From contig JAGPVK010000136.1 in the NCBI GenBank assembly GCA_018067055.1, positions 1 to 6,173 of the forward strand: a stretch of 6,173 nt of DNA. Direction: 5' to 3'. Source of the DNA: Sphingomonadales bacterium. GTDB lineage: Bacteria; Pseudomonadota; Alphaproteobacteria; Sphingomonadales; Sphingomonadaceae. The notes below the pieces were generated by a model that saw only the letters and a program-made list of their open reading frames with translations, had not been told where the DNA came from and searched no databases. The translations under genes and the position numbers were made by a program. Of the stretch, positions 1 through 5,441 are shown piece by piece (the first letter of the stretch is position 1; each line of letters opens with the position of its first letter).

Positions 1-87
1 TGGTACTGGCATTTTGTCGATGTCGTCTGGCTGTTCCTGTTCATCGTCGTCTATGTCTGGGGCGGCTGGGGCGCGCCGGTTCACTAG
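1..87 (+). CDS. ctaE: Cytochrome c oxidase subunit III, C-terminal end (partial)
   Basis: This is the last 28 codons of a gene that begins before the window, ending in TAG at 85-87. The peptide starts WYWHFVDVVWLF, runs through a hydrophobic stretch (FLFIVVYVWG) and ends GAPVH. The motif H-F-V-D-x-V-W-L-F is the hallmark of the last transmembrane helix of haem-copper oxidase subunit III (CoxC/CtaE). Subunit III is an inner-membrane component of the aa3-type terminal oxidase that stabilises the proton-pumping core. The next two genes, a DUF983 protein and SURF1, are typical companions of this subunit and support the call. Only the tail is visible, so length and start cannot be judged. It could be subunit III of a related quinol oxidase, but the SURF1 neighbour favours the cytochrome c type. 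Confidence 0.88.
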   Translation, partial: WYWHFVDVVWLFLFIVVYVWGGWGAPVH

Positions 88-96
88 GCCAGTGCG

Positions 97-489
97 TTGA
101 ACCAAACCGAAAATACAAAAGGGCAGCCGGATGTACTTCCCGCTGCCCTTTTTGGTCTCTGCCCGCAGTGCGGTCAGAAGACGCTGTTCGCCAATCTGAC
201 GAAATTCTCCGACAAGTGCCGCGCCTGCGGCCTCGATTTCAGCCAGTATAATGTCGGCGACGGTCCGGCCGCTTTCCTGACCCTGATCGTCGGCGCGGTC
301 ATTCTCGGGCTGGCCCTGGCGGTCGAGGCGAATCTCCATCCGCCGATATGGGTGCATATATTGCTCTGGGTGCCGCTGACCGTCGCCGCTGTGGTCGGAT
401 CGCTGCGCGTGTCGAAAGCGATATTGCTGATTCTCGAGCATCGCAATCAGGCCCGGGAAGGCACGATTGACGGCAGCGACGGCCCATGA
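97..489 (+). CDS. DUF983 family zinc-ribbon membrane protein
   Basis: This 130-residue protein has a small N-terminal zinc-ribbon-like module with two CxxC knuckles (C22-PQ-C25 and C41-RA-C44). Two hydrophobic segments follow, at about 58-77 and 83-103, then a short charged tail. The layout matches DUF983, a family of unknown biochemical role that is repeatedly found in cytochrome oxidase operons of alphaproteobacteria. The TTG start at 97 is the only usual start codon between the in-frame subunit III stop (85-87) and the first cysteines, so it decides the start. No clear Shine-Dalgarno is seen, and the gap to the upstream stop is 9 bases, which suggests coupled translation. Its stop overlaps the SURF1 ATG as ATGA. 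A role in oxidase assembly or metal handling is inferred from context only. Confidence 0.85.
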   Translation: MNQTENTKGQPDVLPAALFGLCPQCGQKTLFANLTKFSDKCRACGLDFSQYNVGDGPAAFLTLIVGAVILGLALAVEANLHPPIWVHILLWVPLTVAAVVGSLRVSKAILLILEHRNQAREGTIDGSDGP

Positions 490-1091
490 TCAAGCGCGTG
501 CCGATATTCGTCAGCATTCTGGTACTCGCCGCGGTGGCGATCATGGTCGGGCTCGGCATATGGCAGTTGCAACGGGCCGACTGGAAGAACGGGTTGCTGG
601 ATACTTATGCCGCCGCGTCCGGTATGCCGGCGATTGCCTATCCGGCCGTGCCGGATCAGGCAGACGCGCCCTATTTCCGCAAATCAAGCGTGAATTGTCT
701 GGCGGTTGTCGGCTGGCGTTCGACCAGCGGCCGCAGCGCCGACGGACAAGCCGGTTGGGCCCATATTGCCCAGTGCCGCACGGCGGGCGCCGAAGGCCCG
801 GGCGCACAAGTGGTCGCAGGCTGGTCCGAGCGTCCGGATGATCCCGAATGGGACGGCGGCATGGTCAACGGCATCATTGCGCCGGACAGCCAATATGTGA
901 TTCGGCTGGTCGCCAGCGAACCGGTTGCAGGACTGCAGAAAAGCCAGCCGCCTGCGATCGACGATATCCCCAACAATCATCTGTCCTATGCGGTCCAGTG
1001 GTTTCTGTTCGCTGGCATCGCGCTGGTCATTTTCCTGCTCGCTCTGCGCGGTCGCAACAAGGGCGTTGCCCAATCCGGCAACTTGTCCTAA
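486..1091 (+). CDS. SURF1: SURF1 family cytochrome oxidase assembly protein
   Basis: This 201-residue inner-membrane protein is related to SURF1/Shy1, which helps insert haem a into subunit I of cytochrome c oxidase. It has the usual SURF1 plan of two terminal membrane helices around a periplasmic domain. Helix 1 lies at about 6-26 and is followed by the signature LGIWQLQRADWK (23-34). A second signature, NNHLSYAVQWF (163-173), leads into helix 2 at about 174-188. The middle is short and divergent: the region that usually reads as an 'RGW-P' strand is here VAGWSERP (110-117). Two cysteines (C71, C97) sit in the periplasmic part. At 201 residues it is at the short end for the family. It overlaps DUF983 by 4 bases (ATGA), consistent with an oxidase biogenesis operon. 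The family call is firm; haem binding by this copy is inferred. Confidence 0.88.
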   Translation: MIKRVPIFVSILVLAAVAIMVGLGIWQLQRADWKNGLLDTYAAASGMPAIAYPAVPDQADAPYFRKSSVNCLAVVGWRSTSGRSADGQAGWAHIAQCRTAGAEGPGAQVVAGWSERPDDPEWDGGMVNGIIAPDSQYVIRLVASEPVAGLQKSQPPAIDDIPNNHLSYAVQWFLFAGIALVIFLLALRGRNKGVAQSGNLS

Positions 1092-1104
1092 CCCGCTCGC
1101 CATC

Positions 1105-2508
1105 ATGGATTATATCTCGACCAGAGGCGTAGCGCCCGCATTGAATTTCGAACAAGTAACCCTCGCCGGACTGGCTGGCGATGGTGGGCTATATGTGCCG
1201 GAATCCTTCCCGTCATTCAGCAGCGCAGAAATTGCCGCGATGGCGGGCCTTTCCTATGTCGAGGTTGCGGTCCGGGTGATGCAGCCGTTCATCGGCGATG
1301 CGCTGGACGAAGCGGAACTGCGCGAGCTGTGCGAAGAGGCTTATGGCCGCTTTGCCCACGCTGCGGTGACGCCGCTGGTGCAGCTTGATGGCCGGCAATG
1401 GTTGCTCGAACTGTTCCACGGACCGACGCTGGCGTTCAAGGATGTGGCGCTGCAGCTGCTCGGCCTGCTGTTCGAGAAATTTCTGGCCCGGCAGGACAAG
1501 CATCTGACGGTGGTTGGCGCGACCTCCGGTGACACCGGCTCGGCCGCGATTGACGCGCTGGCCGGACGCGACAAGGTCGATATCTTCATGCTCCACCCCG
1601 ATGGCCGGATATCCGATGTCCAGCGGCGGCAAATGACCACGGTGCGGGCCCCCAATGTTCACAATATCGCGATCGACGGCAGTTTCGACGATGCCCAGGC
1701 GATGGTGAAGCGGATGTTCGCCGATCAGGAAGTGACCAGTCGTTTCTCGATCTCGGCGGTCAACTCGATCAACTGGGCCCGGCTGATGGCGCAGGTCGTC
1801 TATTATTTCTATGCCGCCAGCCAATTGGGCGCGCCGCATCGCAAGGTCGCCTTTTCGGTGCCGACCGGCAATTTCGGTGATGTTTTTGCCGGCTATGTCG
1901 CATCGCGGATGGGCTTGCCGATCGAACGGCTGATCGTCGCGACCAACGTCAACGACATATTGCACCGGGCGCTGAGTGCTGGCGATTATTCCACTGGATC
2001 GGTAACGCCCACCGCAGCACCGTCGATGGATATCCAGGTGAGCAGCAATTTCGAGCGTCTGCTGTTCGATCTGGAAGGCCGCGATGGCGCCAAGACCGCT
2101 GCGCGCATGGCGGCCTTTGAACAGAGCCACAATATGCAACTGGAACCCGGCATGCGGAAAACCGCGGCTGGCATATTTACAAGCCACCGCGTCGATCCGG
2201 ACGATATGGCGCTGGCGATGCGCTGGGCGCAGGACCGTACCGGTCACGTGATCGACCCGCATAGCGCGATCGGTCTGTCGGCGGCGCAACATGTCGATCT
2301 CGATCCGTCGGTACCGGTGGTGACACTGGCCACCGCTCACCCGGCAAAATTCCCCGACGCGGTGGAACGGGCCACGGGCATCCGCCCGGCCTTGCCGCGT
2401 CGCGTCGGTGATCTGTTTGACCGCGAAGAAAAATATTCCAGGCTGCCGGGCGATTATGATTCGGTGAAACAGTTTATCCTGTCCAACGCCACGCCGTCCG
2501 ATGGCTGA
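1105..2508 (+). CDS. thrC: Threonine synthase
   Basis: This 467-residue pyridoxal-phosphate enzyme converts O-phospho-L-homoserine to L-threonine plus phosphate, the last step of threonine biosynthesis in the cytosol. The PLP lysine is K112 in the motif HGPTLAFKDVALQ (105-117). The phosphate/cofactor loop GATSGDTGSAA is at 138-148 and the PTGNFGD motif at 253-259. The N-terminus, YISTRG with GDGGLYVPE, is the classic ThrC opening, and the length is normal for the proteobacterial type. The ATG at 1105 gives this canonical N-terminus. The frame stays open upstream to 925, but that stretch lies inside SURF1. The gap from SURF1 is only 13 bases and holds no Shine-Dalgarno, so translation is probably coupled to SURF1. 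The C-terminus overlaps the next gene by 8 bases. No leader peptide or attenuator is visible. Confidence 0.97.
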   Translation: MDYISTRGVAPALNFEQVTLAGLAGDGGLYVPESFPSFSSAEIAAMAGLSYVEVAVRVMQPFIGDALDEAELRELCEEAYGRFAHAAVTPLVQLDGRQWLLELFHGPTLAFKDVALQLLGLLFEKFLARQDKHLTVVGATSGDTGSAAIDALAGRDKVDIFMLHPDGRISDVQRRQMTTVRAPNVHNIAIDGSFDDAQAMVKRMFADQEVTSRFSISAVNSINWARLMAQVVYYFYAASQLGAPHRKVAFSVPTGNFGDVFAGYVASRMGLPIERLIVATNVNDILHRALSAGDYSTGSVTPTAAPSMDIQVSSNFERLLFDLEGRDGAKTAARMAAFEQSHNMQLEPGMRKTAAGIFTSHRVDPDDMALAMRWAQDRTGHVIDPHSAIGLSAAQHVDLDPSVPVVTLATAHPAKFPDAVERATGIRPALPRRVGDLFDREEKYSRLPGDYDSVKQFILSNATPSDG

Positions 2509-3385
2509 AACGCTGCCTGCTCCGATATTGATGATCAGTGATCCGCGCAGCGACTATGCGCTGGTCGATTCCGGCCATGGCCGCAAGCTCGAGCGTTACG
2601 GAAAATTCCACTTCATCCGCCCCGAGCCGCAGGCGATGTGGGCGCCGTCCAGCGACGACTGGCAGGCAGATGGCGAATTCATTCCCGCGTCTGACGAAGA
2701 TGGCGGCGGCCGCTGGCATCTCCAGGACAATGTCCCGGAAGAGGGATGGCCGATGCACTGGGAAGAAGTGAGCTTTACCGCGCAATGCACGCCATTTCGT
2801 CATCTCGCCTATTTCCCCGACATGGACCCGGTGTGGCGGTGGTTCCGGACCAATTTGCAGGATGTCGACGCTCCGCAGATGATGAATCTGTTCGGCTATA
2901 CCGGGGTCGGAACGCTGGCGCTGTCGGCAGCCGGGGCGAATCTGGTGCATGTCGATGCGTCGAAGAAATCGGTGACCGCTGCGCGTGACAATGCCGCGCT
3001 GTCGGGCATGACCGACCGTCCGATCCGCTGGATCATCGACGATGCCGCGAAATTTGCCGCCCGCGAAGTCCGGCGCGAACGGCGCTATGACGCGATTCTG
3101 CTCGATCCGCCGAAATATGGCCGCGGGCCGGATGGAGAGGTCTGGCGGCTGGAGGAAGATCTGGCCGGGCTGGTCGAGAATTGCGGAAAGCTGCTGGATG
3201 ATGACAGCCGCTGCCTGTTCCTGACCGTCTATGCCGTGCGCATGTCAGCGCTGGCGCTTGGCTCATTGCTCAATGAAAAACTGTCCCATCTCGGTGGTAC
3301 CATCGAGGTTGGCGAACTGGCGGTTCGCGAAGAGGCGCGCGGATTGCTGCTACCGACGGCGATTTTTGCGCGCTGGTCCGCCTGA
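2501..3385 (+). CDS. Class I SAM-dependent methyltransferase (RlmI/RlmK-like, COG1092 type)
   Basis: This 294-residue protein has a Rossmann methyltransferase domain in its C-terminal two thirds. Motif I, the SAM-binding loop, is NLFGYTGVGTLAL (129-141). The acidic end of the next strand is HVDASKKSV (150-158), and motif IV is LLDPPKYGRG (201-210). The DPPK form of motif IV and the 'FGYTG' loop are typical of the 23S rRNA methyltransferases RlmI and the C-terminal half of RlmL. The first ~110 residues are aromatic-rich (WHL, GWPMHW, HLAYFPDMDPVWRWF) and do not look like the N-terminal PUA domain of RlmI, so the target cannot be named. RNA is the likeliest substrate; cysteine or other targets cannot be excluded. 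Its ATG lies within the end of thrC (8-base overlap, different frame), implying co-translation with it. No biochemical link to threonine synthesis is evident. Confidence 0.85.
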   Translation: MAETLPAPILMISDPRSDYALVDSGHGRKLERYGKFHFIRPEPQAMWAPSSDDWQADGEFIPASDEDGGGRWHLQDNVPEEGWPMHWEEVSFTAQCTPFRHLAYFPDMDPVWRWFRTNLQDVDAPQMMNLFGYTGVGTLALSAAGANLVHVDASKKSVTAARDNAALSGMTDRPIRWIIDDAAKFAAREVRRERRYDAILLDPPKYGRGPDGEVWRLEEDLAGLVENCGKLLDDDSRCLFLTVYAVRMSALALGSLLNEKLSHLGGTIEVGELAVREEARGLLLPTAIFARWSA

Positions 3386-3421
3386 CTTGCCATTTAACTG
3401 GAACAAGGTCAGAGAGCATCC

Positions 3422-3793
3422 ATGACAGATACATTGCTATTGGAAGTCAACGATCTTGATGTTGACGTGCTCACCGGAATCTATTCCGAAGAAACCCATT
3501 TGCCGCAGCCATTGCGGATATCGATTGCGGCAGAGATGAAGGTCCAGGAACGCTATCAAGCGGACACGCCGCTCGATCATTCCAAAAATTACATGGATCT
3601 GAAACATGCCGCGACCGAAGCCCTGCCAGAAGGCGTGCATTTCAAACTGATCGAAGCGGTGGCCGACCATATTATCGAGACCTTGTTTCTGCAGGACAAG
3701 AATGTCCTCCGGGTCACGGTAAAGATCGTCAAACTGCTGATTTCCGAAAAAGGGGAGCAGATCGGCATCACGCTAAGCCGGGGCAGGCGATGA
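3422..3793 (+). CDS. folB: Dihydroneopterin aldolase / FolX-type epimerase family protein
   Basis: This 123-residue protein of the tunnelling-fold FolB/FolX family has the normal length for the family. FolB cleaves 7,8-dihydroneopterin to 6-hydroxymethyl-dihydropterin in folate synthesis; FolX epimerises dihydroneopterin triphosphate to the monapterin form. Family landmarks are GIYSEE (19-24, conserved acidic residue), KNYMDLK (55-61), the pterin-anchor glutamate E78 in LIEAVADHI, and the active-site lysine region at K101-K104. In canonical FolB the catalytic lysine is followed by Pro and Gly. Here it reads K104-L-L, closer to the K-L-H of E. coli FolX, and the C-terminus IGITLSRGRR also resembles FolX (SMTLSWQR). 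The gene overlaps the following SDR gene as ATGA, so the two are translationally coupled. There are 36 bases between the methyltransferase and this ATG, with a weak AGAGAG (3411-3416) as possible ribosome site. The family is certain; aldolase versus epimerase is open. Confidence 0.87.
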   Translation: MTDTLLLEVNDLDVDVLTGIYSEETHLPQPLRISIAAEMKVQERYQADTPLDHSKNYMDLKHAATEALPEGVHFKLIEAVADHIIETLFLQDKNVLRVTVKIVKLLISEKGEQIGITLSRGRR

Positions 3794-4557
3794 CTGCGCC
3801 GCTCGCGCTCGTCACCGGCGGCGTGAAGCGGGTTGGTGCGGCGATCGCGGCGCGACTGGCTGATTCGGGCTATGCGCTGGCGCTGCACGGCAATAGCGAT
3901 GCCATTCCCGAAGACCAGCTGGCGGAAAGGCTTGAAAAAACGGCTTGTGATTGGTCCGGGTTCCAGCAGGATTTTACCGTTGACGGGGCAGCCGAAACGC
4001 TGATCGATCAGGTGGTCGGTCATTTTGGCCGGACGCCTGATCTCATCGTCAACAGCGCGTCGATCTTTGGACAGGATGATGCCAATTCGATTGGCGAACA
4101 GGATCTGCAAGCGCATTTCAGGGTCAACAGCCTGGTCCCGATCCTGCTGACCACCGCTCTTTACCAGCGCCGACCCGCCGGCAGCGATCGCGCCTGTGTC
4201 ATTCACATATTGGACCAGCGGATCCGCAATCCCAATCGCGACCAGTTGAGCTACACCTTGTCCAAACAGGCTTTGGCGGGCTCGGTTCGTTCGCTGGCGG
4301 TTAGCTGTGCCGACCGGCTCCGCGTCAATGGGGTGGCGCCCGGCCTGACGCTGACCGCAGGGGAATATGGCGACGACCAGCTGGCGAATATCACGGCTAT
4401 GATGCCGCTCGACCGGCTTCCCGAGCCGGATGATATCGCCGACGCGGTTCTATATCTCGCGCGAGGTCAAGCCGTCACCGGACAGATACTCTATGTCGAT
4501 GGCGGTGCCAATCTGAAGGGTTTTGATCGCGACTTTGTCCATCTTGGCAAGGGCTGA
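3790..4557 (+). CDS. SDR family oxidoreductase, FolM/pteridine-reductase-like
   Basis: This 255-residue classical short-chain dehydrogenase/reductase is expected in the cytosol. The nucleotide-binding loop TGGVKRVG (9-16) resembles the TGxxKRxG loop of pteridine reductase PTR1. The NSAS motif is at 88-91, and the conserved Asn of the helix is in RVN (111-113). The active site contains Y155 and K159 (SYTLSK). The position 13 residues before the Tyr, normally the catalytic Ser, is D142 (in HILDQ). PTR1 and E. coli FolM share this Ser-to-Asp change and the same Asp-Tyr spacing. VAPGL (182-186) and the C-terminal VTGQILYVDGG (229-239) complete the fold. PTR1/FolM enzymes reduce dihydropterins (dihydromonapterin, dihydrobiopterin, to a lesser extent dihydrofolate) with NADPH. 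The 4-base overlap with a FolB/FolX homologue strongly supports a pterin substrate. SDR membership is certain; the pterin specificity is inferred from active site plus context. Confidence 0.88.
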   Translation: MTAPLALVTGGVKRVGAAIAARLADSGYALALHGNSDAIPEDQLAERLEKTACDWSGFQQDFTVDGAAETLIDQVVGHFGRTPDLIVNSASIFGQDDANSIGEQDLQAHFRVNSLVPILLTTALYQRRPAGSDRACVIHILDQRIRNPNRDQLSYTLSKQALAGSVRSLAVSCADRLRVNGVAPGLTLTAGEYGDDQLANITAMMPLDRLPEPDDIADAVLYLARGQAVTGQILYVDGGANLKGFDRDFVHLGKG

Positions 4558-4627
4558 ACCGCCGATACGCCCCAAAGGACAGGTTTGAACCGGTCCCGAT
4601 ATGGCCCATCTCTACAATATCCGACGA

Positions 4628-4647
4628 CCGGCTGCCTTTGCGGCTGG
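4628..4647 (+). promoter_or_regulatory. Leader hairpin upstream of the first fasciclin gene
   Basis: CCGGCTGC (4628-4635) can pair with GCGGCTGG (4640-4647) over 8 bp, including two G-U pairs, around a CTTT loop. It ends 33 bases before the ATG at 4681 and is not followed by a T-run, so it is not a terminator. A role in mRNA stability or control is only a guess. Confidence 0.3.
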
Positions 4648-4668
4648 AAGGGATGCATTTGCAATTTT

Positions 4669-4674
4669 GAAAGG
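4669..4674 (+). promoter_or_regulatory. Ribosome binding site deciding the start of the first fasciclin gene
   Basis: GAAAGG lies 6 bases before the ATG at 4681. The same frame is open back to a TTG-type start at 4585, but only the 4681 start has a Shine-Dalgarno and places a lipoprotein signal peptide at the N-terminus. Confidence 0.7.
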
Positions 4675-4680
4675 CTTATC

Positions 4681-5262
4681 ATGCGTATTTCCCCCAAATT
4701 CTTACTGACGACTGCCGCGATCGTCACTCTCGCGGCCTGTTCGTCCGAAGCCCCGCCAACCGCAGCCGATGAAGGCTCTGCGGATGCGATGATGGATTCG
4801 GCTGAAACTGCCGAGTCCGGCACGATTGTCGACGTCGCGGTTGGCAATCCCGACTTTTCCACGCTCGTTACCGCTGTGACCGCTGCTGATCTTGGCGCAA
4901 CATTGGCTGGCGAAGGCCCGTTCACTGTTTTCGCTCCGACCAACGAAGCCTTCAACAAGGTCGATCCGGCGACGTTGAGCGCCTTGCTGACGCCGGAAAA
5001 GAAGGCCGATCTGACTGCCTTGCTGACCTATCATGTGGTTGCCGGTGAACTGAAGGCAGCGGATGTCGTCAAGGCGATCACCGATGGCGGCGGCACCGCG
5101 ACGCTGACCACCGTGCAAGGCGCGCCGCTCAAAGCCACCTTGGAAGGCGATTCGGTCATTCTGGAAGATGCAGCTGGCGGCAAATCCAAGGTCATATTGA
5201 CCGATGTCGACGCATCGAATGGCGTGATTCACGCGATCGATACGGTTGTCATGCCAGGATAG
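4681..5262 (+). CDS. Fasciclin (FAS1) domain lipoprotein, copy 1
   Basis: This 193-residue exported protein begins with a lipoprotein signal peptide: positive MRISPK, a hydrophobic core, then the lipobox TLAAC with the lipidated cysteine at C20. Ser follows the Cys, so outer-membrane sorting is expected. A low-complexity Ala/Ser/Glu/Asp linker (about 22-48) leads into one FAS1 domain (about 49-193). Both FAS1 signatures are present: FTVFAPTNEAF (81-91) and NGVIHAIDTVVMP (180-192), with the internal YH dipeptide at 117-118 (TYHVV). FAS1 domains mediate adhesion or protein and ligand contacts at cell surfaces; bacterial single-domain versions are mostly uncharacterised. The gene is 123 bases downstream of the SDR gene and ends just before a strong terminator, so it is probably its own unit. 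It is a paralogue of the next gene. Confidence 0.92.
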   Translation: MRISPKFLLTTAAIVTLAACSSEAPPTAADEGSADAMMDSAETAESGTIVDVAVGNPDFSTLVTAVTAADLGATLAGEGPFTVFAPTNEAFNKVDPATLSALLTPEKKADLTALLTYHVVAGELKAADVVKAITDGGGTATLTTVQGAPLKATLEGDSVILEDAAGGKSKVILTDVDASNGVIHAIDTVVMPG

Positions 5263-5294
5263 TTTTCATCCCCCGAACTAGGATGGATTGGGAA

Positions 5295-5323
5295 GGGCTT
5301 CGCCGACTGGCGGAGCCCTTTTT
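5295..5323 (+). terminator. Rho-independent terminator after fasciclin copy 1
   Basis: GGGCTTCGCC (5295-5304) pairs with GGCGGAGCCC (5309-5318), giving a 10-bp stem with one G-U pair and a GACT loop. TTTTT follows at 5319-5323, and A5293-A5294 can extend the stem against the T-run. It lies 32 bases past the stop of the first fasciclin gene and separates the two paralogues transcriptionally. Confidence 0.88.
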
Positions 5324-5391
5324 CATTGTCACTATTGTGGGTTTGCTTTCCCACTGAGGCCGGAGTAACCCGCGCCTGCGAATTTCATCAA

Positions 5392-5417
5392 CGTTCAGCC
5401 GCAAAGTGCGGCGAACG
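5392..5417 (+). promoter_or_regulatory. Inverted repeat / leader hairpin upstream of the second fasciclin gene
   Basis: CGTTCAGCCGCA (5392-5403) and TGCGGCGAACG (5407-5417) form an 11-bp perfect stem, interrupted only by a bulged A at 5397, with an AAG loop. No T-run follows, so it is not an intrinsic terminator. It ends 24 bases before the ATG at 5442 and about 10 bases before the purine-rich ribosome site. It could be an operator for a dimeric regulator or a 5' mRNA-stabilising hairpin. The sequence does not decide between these, and no convincing -35/-10 pair was found in this intergenic region. Confidence 0.5.
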
Positions 5418-5431
5418 GATTGGTCACAAGA

Positions 5432-5436
5432 AAGGA
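5432..5436 (+). promoter_or_regulatory. Ribosome binding site deciding the start of the second fasciclin gene
   Basis: AAGGA, within the purine run AAGAAAGGAAA, is 5 bases before the ATG at 5442. An in-frame start at 5406 lies inside the leader hairpin and would put charged residues ahead of the signal peptide, so 5442 is preferred. Confidence 0.7.
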
Positions 5437-5441
5437 AATTC

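Noticed and set aside
925..1104. N-terminal extension of threonine synthase from an ATG at 925
   Set aside because: This stretch is the end of SURF1 in another frame; the start at 1105 gives the canonical ThrC N-terminus.
1213..2340. Long open frame (375 codons) on the minus strand
   Set aside because: It lies entirely inside thrC, is rich in Arg/His as expected for an antisense shadow of GC-rich coding DNA, and shows no recognisable domain.
4585..4618. TTGAAC … TACAAT as a promoter for the first fasciclin gene
   Set aside because: The spacer is 22 bases, too long for a standard sigma-70 promoter, and no better -35 is present.
4585..4680. Upstream TTG-type start of the first fasciclin gene, with a Cys-containing extension
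   Set aside because: It would bury the signal peptide and lacks a ribosome site; the ATG at 4681 has GAAAGG and a proper lipobox.
5337..5354. GTGGG/CCCAC small inverted repeat between the fasciclin genes
   Set aside because: A 5-bp stem with an 8-base loop is expected by chance in such sequence and has no T-run or other context.
5367..5395. EcfG-type stress promoter (GGAAC … CGTT) before the second fasciclin gene
   Set aside because: The upstream element reads GTAAC and the spacing to CGTT is about 22 bases instead of 16-17.
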